Assembly: GCA_031270605.1 (NCBI GenBank) | Contig: JAISXG010000029.1 | Coordinates: forward strand, 1 to 60,659 | DNA length: 60,659 nucleotides | Direction of reading: 5' to 3' | Source of the DNA: Oscillospiraceae bacterium | Lineage (GTDB): Bacteria > Bacillota > Clostridia > Oscillospirales > Acutalibacteraceae | Shown here: positions 31,078 through 40,436 of the stretch, in pieces | Layout of the letters: each line of letters begins with the position of its first letter | Position numbering within the stretch: the stretch's first letter is position 1 | Notes under the pieces: generated by a model | Databases searched by the model: none | Seen by the model: the letters and a program-made list of their open reading frames with translations, nothing else | What the model was told of the DNA's origin: nothing | Translations under genes and position numbers: made by a program

Positions 31078-33324
31078 TTGGGTTTATTTTCAAAAAAGAA
31101 GCACGCGCTGCCCTATGCGGACCGCGTGAAGCAAACGCATGCGTTTTCGTGTGAGCGCCTTTCTGACGACGCGCTGCGCGAGGGCCTGCGGAGCGACTGT
31201 TCACTTGAGCAGAAATATGCCACAATCAAAGAAATTATCCGCCGCAAAACGGGGCTTGTGCTGTTTGACACGCAGCTTGCCACGGCCTTTTCACTGCAAA
31301 AGGGGCGTATTGCAGAGCTGCCCACGGGCGAGGGAAAAACGCTCGCCGCAGTTGTGGCGGCTGTTTGCTACGCGCTCGAGGGGCGGCGGGTGCACATTTT
31401 GGTGTTCAACGATTACCTCGCCAAACGCGACTGGCAGGATAACAGGGAAATTTATGCCGCCTGCGGCCTGACGTGCGGTTATATTGACCAACACGCCGTC
31501 ACAAAAGAGCGGCAGGCCGCTTATGCCTGTGATATCACCTATGTTTCGGCGAAAGAGGCGGGCTTTGACTTTTTGCGCGACTTCCTTGCCATGCGGGAGG
31601 AGGATTTGGTCTTTCCCGGTTTTGATACCGCGATTGTGGACGAAGCGGATTCCATTTTGATTGACGAAAGCAAAACACCCCTTGTGCTTGCGGGTGAGCA
31701 GAAGTTTGAAATTGAAGGCGTTTATCAGGTCAACGCCTGCGTGCTGGCGCTCGAGCCGGAAGATATTGAAATTGAAAAAAGCGAGCAGCGGGTTTGGCTT
31801 ACCGACGCCGGCTATGACCATATGGAGCAGCTGCTCGGTAAAGACCTTGCTGACAATAAAAATATGGATATCGCGGCAGAGGTGCAGAGCGCGCTTGAGG
31901 CACACCATCTTGTGCAGAAAGACAAGGACTATATCGTCAAAGACGGCGCAGTGCGCATCATTGAGCCGACGACGGGGCGCGTGGTGCTCAACAAGCGTTA
32001 CCCCGATTTGCTGCACCGCGCGGTGGAGGTCAAAGAGGGCCTGCGCACCGCGCCCCAAACGCTGGTGTTCAACTCTATCAGCATGCAGGACTTTTTGCAG
32101 CAATACAAAACCCTCAGCGGCATGACGGGCACGATTGCCACGTCAAAAGATGAAATTTATGAATCCTTTGAGCTGGAAGTGGATGTTGTGCCGCCCCACA
32201 CCCCCTGCGTGCGCAACGATCAACCGGATGTGGTGTGCCTGACGGCGAAAAAACACAGGGAAGCTGTTCTGAAACAGGTGCTTGCCTGCTTTGAAAAGGG
32301 GCAGCCGGTGCTGATGGGCACAGGGAGCGTTGCGGAGTCTGAGCTGTTTTCGGCGCTGTTTGAGAAAAACGCGATTCCCCATGTGGTGCTCAACGCCAAA
32401 AACGACGAGGCCGAGGCGGAACTGATTGCCGGGGCCGGCGCGCCGGGCGCGGTGACAATCTCCACAAACATGGCGGGCCGCGGGGTTGACATCAAGCTTG
32501 GCGGCAGGAACGAAGCACGGCGGGATGAGTCTGTGAGGGCGGGCGGACTTTATGTGCTGGGCACGGGAATCAACCCCTGCGTGCGCATAGACAACCAGCT
32601 GCGCGGCCGCAGCGGCAGGCAGGGCGACCCCGGCGAGAGCCGATTTTTCATCTCAATGGAGGACGAAGTATTTGCCTCACGCGTGGCGGACTATCAGCTT
32701 GTCAAAGCGCAGAACAAGCCGAAGCAGCTTGAGGTGATTGTGCGCCGTGTGCAGGGCGAGCTTGACGGTGAGGCCGCCGAGGCGCGTTATATGCTGCAGC
32801 GCTATGCGTTTATTTTAGAGCATCAGCGTGATATCGTGACAGCGTGGCGCACCCGGATTTTAAAGGGTGAGGAGCAGCCGTACTTGCTTGAAATGAACCA
32901 CAATCCTCTGTTCAAAAAGCTTTGTGAAACCGCGCCGCGCGAGGGTGTGCTGAAGGCGGAGCGTCAGCTTGCGCTGTTTTATATCAACAAGCACTGGGCG
33001 GATTATCTTGCGACGATGGAAGCCGCGCGCAGCGGCATTCACTTTGCCGTGCTCAGCCGCCGCAGCCCGATTGACGAATATCACAGCATTGCCATAGGAG
33101 CCTATGACGAAATGATGGCCGAGATCAAGCAGGATGTGCTGCACGCGCTCGACACCCTGCCCATCACCGAAAACGGTGTAGAGATGGACGACGACCTGTT
33201 CCGCGGCGGCACCACAACATGGACTTATATGGTGGACGAGCGGCTTTACCAGTTCAGCCGTCTGCCCTATCTGATTAACAAGGTGAAAGAAAAAACAGGG
33301 CGGAAAAAGCCCGCCAATGAATAG
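31078..33324 (+). CDS. SecA2-like preprotein translocase ATPase
   Basis: A 748-residue SecA-family motor. Walker A PTGEGKT is at 82-88, DEAD at 188-191, then the preprotein cross-linking domain, the second helicase domain (STNMAGRGVDIKLGG, LRGRSGRQGDPGES) and a helical scaffold. The zinc-binding C-terminal linker of housekeeping SecA is absent; the protein ends RKKPANE. Length and missing tail fit an accessory SecA2. The start is TTG 31078, giving MGLFSKKK, after AGATGGGA; the frame continues upstream through the small TM gene without a site. No SecY2 or substrate gene is in the window. Confidence 0.88.
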   Translation: MGLFSKKKHALPYADRVKQTHAFSCERLSDDALREGLRSDCSLEQKYATIKEIIRRKTGLVLFDTQLATAFSLQKGRIAELPTGEGKTLAAVVAAVCYALEGRRVHILVFNDYLAKRDWQDNREIYAACGLTCGYIDQHAVTKERQAAYACDITYVSAKEAGFDFLRDFLAMREEDLVFPGFDTAIVDEADSILIDESKTPLVLAGEQKFEIEGVYQVNACVLALEPEDIEIEKSEQRVWLTDAGYDHMEQLLGKDLADNKNMDIAAEVQSALEAHHLVQKDKDYIVKDGAVRIIEPTTGRVVLNKRYPDLLHRAVEVKEGLRTAPQTLVFNSISMQDFLQQYKTLSGMTGTIATSKDEIYESFELEVDVVPPHTPCVRNDQPDVVCLTAKKHREAVLKQVLACFEKGQPVLMGTGSVAESELFSALFEKNAIPHVVLNAKNDEAEAELIAGAGAPGAVTISTNMAGRGVDIKLGGRNEARRDESVRAGGLYVLGTGINPCVRIDNQLRGRSGRQGDPGESRFFISMEDEVFASRVADYQLVKAQNKPKQLEVIVRRVQGELDGEAAEARYMLQRYAFILEHQRDIVTAWRTRILKGEEQPYLLEMNHNPLFKKLCETAPREGVLKAERQLALFYINKHWADYLATMEAARSGIHFAVLSRRSPIDEYHSIAIGAYDEMMAEIKQDVLHALDTLPITENGVEMDDDLFRGGTTTWTYMVDERLYQFSRLPYLINKVKEKTGRKKPANE

Positions 33325-33331
33325 ACTGCGA

Positions 33332-33376
33332 TAAAAGCGAACACGCTGCCCGATGAGAGCAGCGTGTTCGCTTTTA
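33332..33376 (+). terminator. terminator after the SecA2-like gene
   Basis: A 17-bp perfect stem (TAAAAGCGAACACGCTG and its complement) with an 11-nt loop; the T run lies at the end of the stem. Confidence 0.88.
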
Positions 33377-33508
33377 CAAAAAGAAGATGAAGAAGATGTT
33401 CTTGTGAAAAGAGGTATATTGTATGAGGAGGTTGCGGCCGCGCATGAGGGAGGGGTAAGCCCGCAGACGCGGCCGCAGGGAGAATGTCAAAGAAACATGA
33501 GAAGAATG

Positions 33509-34936
33509 TTATTGCGTTTTTTCGCCCAGGGTGAGAGAAACGGTTTTGGTCACGCCGTCGCGGATAACCGTGATTTCCACAACGTCACCCACGCTGTGAT
33601 CTTCAAGCAGCGCTTTAAATCCGGCCACATCGGCGATTTCTTTGCCGTCCATGGAGATGATGCGGTCACCGCGCAGAAAATCCGCGCTTTTGGATTCCAT
33701 GATATATAAACCCAATGTGTTCACGCCGTACATCCGCGCTGTCATGGCGTCAGAGACCTCCAAGAGGCTGAAGCCGGCTTCCACACGGCCGGTGACATAG
33801 CCGTTTTTGATGATGTCTTCAATCACTTGCTTTGCGGAGTCTATGGGGATCGCGAAGCCGAGGCCCTCAATGTCTGTGCCTGAGGATTTCGCGTTGACGA
33901 TGCCCACAAGCTCGCCGTATATATTAAACAGACCGCCGCCGGAGTTGCCGGGGTTGATGGCGGCGCTGGTTTGCAACAGGTTCATTGTTTCGCCGTCTAT
34001 GGTGATCTCGCGGTCAAGGGCTGAAATAATGCCTTCTGTGACGGTGCCGCCAAGCTCGCCCAGCGGGTTGCCGACTGCAATGGCCGTGTCGCCCGTCTCA
34101 AGGTCCGCCGAGTTGCCAAGCACCGCGGCTGTCAGGCCGGTCGCCGCGATTTTGATGATTGCGAGGTCGGTCTTCGAGTCCTTGCCGATCAACTCCGCCG
34201 TGTATTCCGTGCCGTCTGAAAGACTGACGCTGATTGTGTTTGCCCCGTCGATCACATGGTTGTTGGTGATGATGTAGCCGTCCACAGTCAAAATTACGCC
34301 GCTGCCCGCGCCTTCTGTGACCATTTCACGCAGAAACGGGTTCGTGGAAAGGCTCTCCGTTCGGATTTCGACCACGCTTTGTTTCGCGATTGCCGCCACA
34401 TCCTTGATGGCCAGCGCCTCGCCCGTGTCGCCCGAAGGGGAGCGAGTGGACTGATACACCACCGGGCTGCCTGAGGTGGTGCCGTCGGAGGCGTTTGAGC
34501 GGAGCTCGTTTGCGAGGTAGTTGCCGCCGAAGCCGAAGGCGCCCGAGCCAAGCAGGCAAACGCACAGGAAAGCTGCCATTTTTTTATTTGCGGGATTCTT
34601 TGCTTTTTTGGGCTTTTTCTTTTTGTTCGGAACGAAGGCATAGGGGCTTTGCGGCTGCAGGGGTTGTGCATAGGGATATTGCTGCGGCGGGCTGTAAGGA
34701 TATTGCTGCCGGTTGAAAACAGGCTGTGCGGGCTGGGTCGGCGGTTCAACGGTGACCTCGTTTTGGGGCGAAAGCGTATTGCTTTCAAAAGAGGTGTGCC
34801 GCGGCTCCTGCGCCGCGCTTTTTTCTTCAAAAACAGAGGTGTTGTTTTCGCCTGCCTGTTGCTCCTGTTCCGGGGCGGGTGTCAGGTGGTCGCTATCATT
34901 TGAAGGTGTGAATGGTGTGTTGTTATAGTCATCCAT
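33509..34936 (-). CDS. HtrA/DegP-like membrane-anchored serine protease
   Basis: A 475-residue protein with a Pro/Gln/Tyr-rich cytoplasmic N-terminus (1-115), one membrane helix (about 119-140), a trypsin-like protease with the triad His227 (NNHVID), Asp257 (SKTDLAI) and Ser332 (NPGNSGGGL), and one C-terminal PDZ domain. Such proteases degrade or process misfolded proteins at the cell surface and are often controlled by two-component systems; one lies just upstream here. ATG 34936 follows AAAGGAG. Repeats of the QQYPY type in the N-terminal region may be disordered. Confidence 0.93.
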   Translation of the reverse strand: MDDYNNTPFTPSNDSDHLTPAPEQEQQAGENNTSVFEEKSAAQEPRHTSFESNTLSPQNEVTVEPPTQPAQPVFNRQQYPYSPPQQYPYAQPLQPQSPYAFVPNKKKKPKKAKNPANKKMAAFLCVCLLGSGAFGFGGNYLANELRSNASDGTTSGSPVVYQSTRSPSGDTGEALAIKDVAAIAKQSVVEIRTESLSTNPFLREMVTEGAGSGVILTVDGYIITNNHVIDGANTISVSLSDGTEYTAELIGKDSKTDLAIIKIAATGLTAAVLGNSADLETGDTAIAVGNPLGELGGTVTEGIISALDREITIDGETMNLLQTSAAINPGNSGGGLFNIYGELVGIVNAKSSGTDIEGLGFAIPIDSAKQVIEDIIKNGYVTGRVEAGFSLLEVSDAMTARMYGVNTLGLYIMESKSADFLRGDRIISMDGKEIADVAGFKALLEDHSVGDVVEITVIRDGVTKTVSLTLGEKTQ

Positions 34937-35070
34937 AAGAAAGCTCCTTTCGGGATGTGTTTGTATGTGAAAAACGGTTGTTTGCTTTGTTGTGATTACA
35001 CAATACCGCACTTTTTTGAGGGTTTTATGATGGTTATGTGAAAAACAGCTGATTTTTGATTTGTTTTTTC

Positions 35071-35113
35071 AAAAAACAGCAAGCATGAACCAATCAATGC
35101 GTTGCTGTTTTTA
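35071..35113 (-). terminator. terminator after the histidine kinase gene
   Basis: AAAAAACAGCAA pairs with TTGCTGTTTTT, continued by GCAT/ATGC past a bulged G; T runs occur on both strands. It separates the two-component operon from htrA. Confidence 0.85.
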
Positions 35114-35172
35114 TTTGTTTGTTTTCTGTTTGCACATATGCAAACGAAATACTGTTAATTTTTTTAAGACAC

Positions 35173-36585
35173 TTATTGCCCGGCCTGCATCTCGAACCAA
35201 AACGTGCTGCCCTCGCCGAGCTTGCTCGTGACGCCATAAGCCGCGCCGTGCAGCTCAAGCGCGCTTTTCACGATGGAAAGCCCGAGGCCCGTGCCCGTCA
35301 CGGCCCGCCGGTGGCTTTCGCTCGCCTTGTAATATTTGTTCCAGATGTCTGAAAGCTCATGCTCGGGGATGCCCGCGCCGGTGTCTATGACCTTGAACAG
35401 GATTTTCCCCGCCTCTTTTTTCAAAAAAATAAAAATGTGCTTGTCGTCGCCGGTGTAATGCGCGGCGTTTGAGATAAGGTTATACAAAACCCGTTTGAGA
35501 TAAGCCTCGTTGCCCGTCACAACACAGTTTTCGTCCGCCTGCACCGAGAAACGGTAGCCCTCTTTTTCAGAGAGCGCCCGAAAGCTCTCAAGCGTTTCGG
35601 TGAGGCAGGCGGAGAGGTCGACCGGCGCAAACTCTTTTGGCGCGCCTTTCTCCTGCAGCTTTGAAAGCTCCAACAGTTCGTTGACCATTTTTGTGAGCCA
35701 GTCCGCCTCTTTTATGATCAGCTCGCAGTGCTCCCTGCGCTTTTCAGGGTCCTCGCCCGAAAGGTCGCGCAGCATTTCGCTGTAAAGACGAATGACCGTC
35801 AGCGGCGTTTTGAGGTCGTGTGACACGTTTGCCACAAGATCCTTGCGGTAGGCGTCAAGCTTTGAAAGCTCCTGTGTCGCGTAATTGAGGGCGCTTGAAA
35901 GCTCTTCGATTTCGGTGAAGCTTTTTTCCGCAAAGGTGACATCCATTTTGCCCTTGGCCAGCTGCTTTGCCGAACCGGTCAGGCGGATGATGGGCCTTGA
36001 CATGCGCTTTGAGAACAGCTGAGCCGCAATCACAGAAAACACGATCACTACGAGCGTCATCAAAAAAAACTGCGTGCGCAGCACGGGCACGGTGGAGTCT
36101 GTGGGCGGGATGGTATTGTTGATATAGAGATAATAATTCTGGCCGAAAAGCGTTTGATATCTCGCCACATAAATGATTCTTGAAACCTCGCCGCTTTCAT
36201 TTTCTTTATAATAATAAATGGAACCGGCGCCGGTGGTTTCAAATTTTTCATAAATCATCCGCAGCTCGTCTGCAGGGATGGCCTCAAGCTGCTCGTTGGT
36301 TTTATCGGATTCATAAAGGGTGCCTATCTGTGAGTTTTCCTGAAAGGTGACGATGCTCACATGATAGTCGAAGGCATAGCCCTGCAGCACAGACGCGAAG
36401 GGCTGCGCAAGATAGACATTGGTGATTTCGTCGCCCAGCTGCACCGCCTCACGGGTTTTCATGCTCACATAAAAACGGTTGAACAGGCCGAACTGCATCA
36501 CCCACAGTACCGCCAGAATCGAAAGGGAAAACATCATGAGATAGGCCCAGTTCTTGAATTTCAGGCCTTTTATATCAACCTTCAA
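35173..36585 (-). CDS. sensor histidine kinase
   Basis: About 470 residues: a first membrane helix (near 14-36), an extracytoplasmic sensor region of about 130 residues, a second helix, a HAMP domain, the HisKA box LVANVSHDLKTPLTVIRLYS with the phosphorylated His, and an ATPase domain with N box (ISNAAHYTGD), DTGAGIPE and GTGLGLSIVK. It overlaps the response-regulator gene, so they act as a pair. The start is uncertain: TTG 36585 lies 12 bases after GAGGAG, while TTG 36597 abuts it. The signal sensed is unknown; the next operon encodes HtrA. Confidence 0.9.
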   Translation of the reverse strand: MKVDIKGLKFKNWAYLMMFSLSILAVLWVMQFGLFNRFYVSMKTREAVQLGDEITNVYLAQPFASVLQGYAFDYHVSIVTFQENSQIGTLYESDKTNEQLEAIPADELRMIYEKFETTGAGSIYYYKENESGEVSRIIYVARYQTLFGQNYYLYINNTIPPTDSTVPVLRTQFFLMTLVVIVFSVIAAQLFSKRMSRPIIRLTGSAKQLAKGKMDVTFAEKSFTEIEELSSALNYATQELSKLDAYRKDLVANVSHDLKTPLTVIRLYSEMLRDLSGEDPEKRREHCELIIKEADWLTKMVNELLELSKLQEKGAPKEFAPVDLSACLTETLESFRALSEKEGYRFSVQADENCVVTGNEAYLKRVLYNLISNAAHYTGDDKHIFIFLKKEAGKILFKVIDTGAGIPEHELSDIWNKYYKASESHRRAVTGTGLGLSIVKSALELHGAAYGVTSKLGEGSTFWFEMQAGQ

Positions 36586-37264
36586 AGCGGTAGCCAACTC
36601 CTCTCAGGGTCACGATCAGATCTTTATAGTCGCCCAGGTGGCCGCGCAGGGTTTTGATGTGGGAGTCCACCGTGCGGTCGTCGCCGTAAAAATCATAGCC
36701 CCAAACCTCTGTGAGCAGGGTTTCGCGGCTGAGGGCAATATTTTTGTTTTTTACAAAATAAAACAGCAAATCATACTCCTTGGGTGTCAGCTCGGCCGCT
36801 TTGCCGTCAACGGTGACGCTCCGTGCGGTCAAATCGATTTTCAGGCCGCCTCTCTCATAAATCTCGTGCTGCTCCTGTGCCGCCTGGGTGCCGGGGCGCA
36901 GCCCTTTGTGGCGGGAGATGATGAGGTTAATGCGCGCGATCAGCTCTTTTGGCGAAAAGGGCTTTGTGACATAGTCGTCAATGCCCAGCTCAAAGCCAAA
37001 GAGCTTGTCATATTCCTCGCTGCGGGCCGAGAGCATAAGCACGGGGATGTCCTTGATTTTTTTGATTTCCTTACAGGCTGAAAAACCGTCCATTTTCGGC
37101 ATCATGACATCCATAATAACAAGGTCAAAGTCCTGCTCGCGGCACAGCGTCACGGCCTGCATGCCGTCGCGCGCTTCGGTCACATGAAAGCCCAAAAACT
37201 CGGCATATTCGCGAAAGCCCCGCCGCAGGGCGTCTTCGTCGTCTGCAATTAACAGCTTATACAT
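36575..37264 (-). CDS. OmpR/PhoB-family response regulator
   Basis: A 229-residue regulator with a receiver domain (phospho-accepting Asp52 in LVIMDVMMPKMDG, Thr/Ser in LMLSARS, Lys in DYVTKPF) and a C-terminal winged helix (RSVTVDGKAAELTPKEYDLL, ending TLRGVGYRFEG). Two ATGs stand in a row; the second (37264) is six bases after GGGAGG. It overlaps the kinase gene downstream, so translation is coupled. Confidence 0.95.
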   Translation of the reverse strand: MYKLLIADDEDALRRGFREYAEFLGFHVTEARDGMQAVTLCREQDFDLVIMDVMMPKMDGFSACKEIKKIKDIPVLMLSARSEEYDKLFGFELGIDDYVTKPFSPKELIARINLIISRHKGLRPGTQAAQEQHEIYERGGLKIDLTARSVTVDGKAAELTPKEYDLLFYFVKNKNIALSRETLLTEVWGYDFYGDDRTVDSHIKTLRGHLGDYKDLIVTLRGVGYRFEG

Positions 37265-37328
37265 CATGGACCTCCCGTGTTTGTGATATCTGCATTATAG
37301 TATATCCGTTTCCATTTCGCAAGAGCGC

Positions 37329-37360
37329 AAAAATCCCCGCCGGCTGAAAAAGCGGCGGGG
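37329..37360 (-). terminator. terminator after the small gene at 37383
   Basis: On the minus strand the 8-bp stem CCCCGCCG / CGGCGGGG is followed by ATTTTTG. Confidence 0.85.
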
Positions 37361-37382
37361 AGGTTTGTTTTTGCAAAGGCGA

Positions 37383-37601
37383 TCAGTCCTCAAGCGCCTC
37401 AAGGTGCTGCCTGAAGTTTTCGATCCTGTCTTCAGAAGCAAGGCCTTCAATGAAGGGCATCGCCTGATTGACTGTGAACGCTTTGCCGATTTCGATCATC
37501 GGGTGTTCAAACACTTCGGGCGCGAGCTCTTGGATCAGGGTCCTTGTTTTTTCGTTGTCAAGCAAATCGCCGATTGTGCTGTCAAATGACCATTTTCCCA
37601 T
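37383..37601 (-). CDS. small helical protein of unknown function
   Basis: A 72-residue acidic protein (SFDSTIGDLLDNEKTRTLIQ, then ELAPEVFEHPMIEIGKAFTV). Its pattern (threshold Leu-rich helix, HPMIE, then a second helix ending in a short acidic tail) resembles a small domain that also occurs alone or at the end of larger clostridial proteins, somewhat like DUF1858, but I cannot assign it. AAAGGAG precedes the ATG, and the gene has its own promoter and terminator, so it is likely real. Confidence 0.68.
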   Translation of the reverse strand: MGKWSFDSTIGDLLDNEKTRTLIQELAPEVFEHPMIEIGKAFTVNQAMPFIEGLASEDRIENFRQHLEALED

Positions 37602-37620
37602 TTTAATTCTCCTTTAAAAT

Positions 37621-37650
37621 TTTATATTCTTGAAACCATAGCCGGTTCAA
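37621..37650 (-). promoter_or_regulatory. promoter of the small gene at 37383
   Basis: On the minus strand TTGAAC (37650-37645) is 18 bp from TATAAA (37626-37621). An imperfect inverted repeat (TTGAACC ... GGTTTCAA) spans the -35 and spacer. Confidence 0.65.
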
Positions 37651-37764
37651 AGAATATAGTAATACAATTTTTCTGAATATGCAAGCGGTTTTCTCCGGAA
37701 TGCCGATTTGCCCCGCTTTCACACCAAAAACAGACTCGCAATAGCCTGTTCGCAACAGCTCGCA

Positions 37765-38310
37765 TCAAAGGCTTTGTTTGCCGATGTCGATCCCTTTTTG
37801 CAGGGCTATGGCGTTCATTTCCATGACCTCGGGCTTCTTTTCAGCGAACTTCTGCTCGATGCTGCTCAAAAAAGCCTCTTTTGAAAGGATGCCCGAGGCG
37901 CCCAGCAACGCGCCGATCATGATGATGATGGCGATTTTTGGGTTGCCGATCTCCACCGCGATGTCATCGCAGGGAATGGAAAGCACCTTGACGTCTTTGC
38001 GGGTCACTTCGCTTGTCACCCTGTTTGCGTTGATGATCATCAGGCCGCCCGCCTTGAGGTTTGTATAAAATTTCTTATAGGCCTGTTCGTTCATGGCAAT
38101 CAGGCTGGAGCACTTTTTCACTAAGGGTGAAAGGATTTCTGTGTCGCTGATGGTCACGGTGCACTGCGCGCTGCCGCCCCGCTGCTCGGGGCCGTATTCC
38201 GGGAGGAAAGTGGCATGTTTGTCAGATTCAACGGCGGATTCAGCCAGCATAAAACCGCCGCTGATGATGCCCTGGCCGCCTGAACCGGATAAGAGCAATG
38301 ATTCTTTCAT
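37765..38310 (-). CDS. 2-oxoacid:ferredoxin oxidoreductase, gamma subunit
   Basis: A 181-residue gamma domain (LLLSGSGGQGIISGGFMLAE, then PEYGPEQRGGSAQCTVTISD) that helps bind coenzyme A. It is the last gene of the minus-strand operon ferredoxin-alpha-beta-gamma. The complex decarboxylates a 2-oxoacid to an acyl-CoA and reduces ferredoxin, or runs in reverse. A 95-bp gap separates it from beta; the ribosome site is GAAAGGACGG. Confidence 0.92.
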   Translation of the reverse strand: MKESLLLSGSGGQGIISGGFMLAESAVESDKHATFLPEYGPEQRGGSAQCTVTISDTEILSPLVKKCSSLIAMNEQAYKKFYTNLKAGGLMIINANRVTSEVTRKDVKVLSIPCDDIAVEIGNPKIAIIIMIGALLGASGILSKEAFLSSIEQKFAEKKPEVMEMNAIALQKGIDIGKQSL

Positions 38311-38405
38311 AAATTAACCGTCCTTTCTCTTGGAGGAAAGCCGCGCGATGTGTCTTGGCTGTTTTGCGCCGGCGGCCTTCCGCCCGAAAGCCTGCGTTGA
38401 GGCGA

Positions 38406-39155
38406 TCAGGCTTTCTCTCCCTTGTCTTTGTATACGCCGGGGATAAAATAGGGAATGGTGTTTGTTTCCATATAGTCAAGCGACTGCAAGGGAGTCATCC
38501 CCCAGGTTGTGGGGCAGTTGGTCAGCAGCTCCACAAACGTGAAGCCCTTGCCCTCAAGCTGGTATTGCAGCGCTTTTTTGATGCCCTTTTTTGCCTGATT
38601 GACACCCTTGGGCGCGTTCAGGGCAAAACGCGCGACATAATAGGGCGCGTCAAGCGTTGAAATGATTTCACACATTCTCATGGGGAAGCCCGTGGTTTCC
38701 GCGTCCCGCCCGTATTTTGTGGTGGAGGTTTTCTGGCCGATGAGCGTGGTGGGCGCCATTTGCCCGCCTGTCATGCCATAGGTGGAGTTGTTCGCGAAGA
38801 AAACGGTGAAGTTCTCGCCCCTGTTTGCCGCGGACATGATTTCAGCAAGGCCGATGGCGGCAAGGTCGCCGTCGCCCTGATAGGCGAACACGAGCCTGTC
38901 GGGTGCGCTGCGCTTAAAGCCTGTCGCCGCGGCAGGCGCACGGCCGTGCGCCGCGCCGAGCATGTCGCCGCGCCAATACATCAGATTGAGCGCCGAACAG
39001 CCCACGGGCAAAACATGCACCGCGTTGTTGTTCTGGCCCAGCTCGTCAATTGCGTCCGCAATCAGCTTGGTTGCAAGCGGGTGTAAACAGCCCGGGCAAA
39101 AGCCGCTGGGCATGGGCATGAGTGATTTTGGACGGGAGTATATTTTTTGTGCCAT
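38406..39155 (-). CDS. 2-oxoacid:ferredoxin oxidoreductase, beta subunit (TPP-binding)
   Basis: A 249-residue thiamine-diphosphate subunit. The TPP/Mg motif is visible as GDGDLAAIGLAEIM followed by FFANNSTYGMTGGQMAP, and CPGCLHP carries cysteines used for the iron-sulfur centre. The start codon shares one base with the alpha stop (TAATG), so translation is coupled. The substrate range fits branched-chain 2-oxoacids or 2-oxoglutarate. Confidence 0.94.
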   Translation of the reverse strand: MAQKIYSRPKSLMPMPSGFCPGCLHPLATKLIADAIDELGQNNNAVHVLPVGCSALNLMYWRGDMLGAAHGRAPAAATGFKRSAPDRLVFAYQGDGDLAAIGLAEIMSAANRGENFTVFFANNSTYGMTGGQMAPTTLIGQKTSTTKYGRDAETTGFPMRMCEIISTLDAPYYVARFALNAPKGVNQAKKGIKKALQYQLEGKGFTFVELLTNCPTTWGMTPLQSLDYMETNTIPYFIPGVYKDKGEKA

Positions 39156-40228
39156 TATTCCGCACCCCCTGTTACAATTTTATGGATTGCGTCATATACG
39201 CTTTCGTCATCAAACAGCATGCCGCCGCTGCGGCCGTATTCATAAACGGGCGCCCTGCCGCGAACAGCAACTTCAATGTCGTCGCGCATCTGCGCGGGAA
39301 TCGCCAGCTCAATATCAATAAAGGCCTTGACCTGATCATAATTGAGGTTCTGGAAGGTCTTTTTCGGGAACGGGAACAGGGTGATGGGGCGGATCAGCCC
39401 GACCTTGTGCCCCTGCTCGCGCAGGTTCAAAATGGCCTCTTTTGAAACGCGCGCCGAAATGCCGTATGCGACGACGACATACTCCGCGTCTTCCATCATA
39501 AACTCTTCCACTCTCACGTCGTTCTCTTCCCACTGTTTTGTGAGAAGGGCGCGCTGCTTGTTTTCGTTTTCGAGAATGACCTCGGGGTAAACCGGCGTGA
39601 GCATGCGCGGCATGCGGGTTTCGCCCTCATGCTTGGCAAGGTTCCATTTACGGGTGCCCTCATCGGTGAGCTCTTTCATCGGCGGGAACTCGACCTGCTC
39701 CATAATCGCGCCAAGGCTGCCGTCCATGAGCAAAAGCACGGGGTTGCGGTCGCGCTCGGCGTAATCAAAGCATTCATATGTAAGGTCCACAGCCTCCTGC
39801 AGGGTTGAGGGGGCAAACACCATGACGCGGAAGCCGCCGTGGCCCATCGCTTTTGTGGCTTGCAGATAGTCCGTCTGCGCGGGTTGGATGGTGCCGAGGC
39901 CCGGGCCGCCGCGGCTGATGTTGACGACCAGCGCGGGGAGCTTTGTGCCCGAAAGGTAAGAAAGTCCCTCGGTCATCAGGCTGATGCCGGGGCTTGAGGA
40001 GCTCGTCATCGCCCGGGTGCCGTTTGCAGCCGCGCCGTAGACCATATTAATGGAGGCAACTTCGCTTTCGCCCTGAACGAATGCGCCGCCCACCTCGGGA
40101 AGTCGCCAGGAGAGATATTCCGGGATTTCATTCTGCGGGGTGATCGGGTAACCTGCGAAGAAACGGCAGCCCGCACGCACGGCGGCTTCCGCAATCGCCA
40201 CGGTGCCTTTCATTAAGACCTTAGCCAT
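39155..40228 (-). CDS. vorB: 2-oxoacid (3-methyl-2-oxobutanoate type) ferredoxin oxidoreductase, alpha subunit
   Basis: A 357-residue subunit with the pyrimidine-binding domain (GCRFFAGYPITPQNEIPEYL, GESEVASINMVYGAA) and the transketolase C-terminal-like domain. Wording and length match proteins called VorB, which act on branched-chain 2-oxoacids from Val, Leu and Ile, but the homologous KorA uses 2-oxoglutarate; sequence alone does not decide. It overlaps the ferredoxin-like gene by eight bases. Confidence 0.9.
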   Translation of the reverse strand: MAKVLMKGTVAIAEAAVRAGCRFFAGYPITPQNEIPEYLSWRLPEVGGAFVQGESEVASINMVYGAAANGTRAMTSSSSPGISLMTEGLSYLSGTKLPALVVNISRGGPGLGTIQPAQTDYLQATKAMGHGGFRVMVFAPSTLQEAVDLTYECFDYAERDRNPVLLLMDGSLGAIMEQVEFPPMKELTDEGTRKWNLAKHEGETRMPRMLTPVYPEVILENENKQRALLTKQWEENDVRVEEFMMEDAEYVVVAYGISARVSKEAILNLREQGHKVGLIRPITLFPFPKKTFQNLNYDQVKAFIDIELAIPAQMRDDIEVAVRGRAPVYEYGRSGGMLFDDESVYDAIHKIVTGGAE

Positions 40229-40436
40229 TTGAATCCTCCTTCGTGATCTCTATTGCGGCCTCGGGGCACATCGCTGCGCAAATCGCACACGAGGTGCATT
40301 TTTCTTCATCTGTGGTTATGACGAAGAAATGCCCTTTTTTGTTGCGCTCGGTGCCCATTTCAAGGATTTTCTTCGGGCAATATTTCACACAGAACGCACA
40401 GCCTTTGCATAATAGAGTGTTAATGTGAACATTCAT
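40221..40436 (-). CDS. 2-oxoacid oxidoreductase ferredoxin-like delta subunit
   Basis: A 71-residue protein with two 4Fe-4S clusters (CKGCAFCVKYCP and CTSCAICAAMCP). It relays electrons from the catalytic subunits to ferredoxin. It is the first gene of the operon. The start follows AGGAGGAAATAAA. Confidence 0.94.
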   Translation of the reverse strand: MNVHINTLLCKGCAFCVKYCPKKILEMGTERNKKGHFFVITTDEEKCTSCAICAAMCPEAAIEITKEDSNG

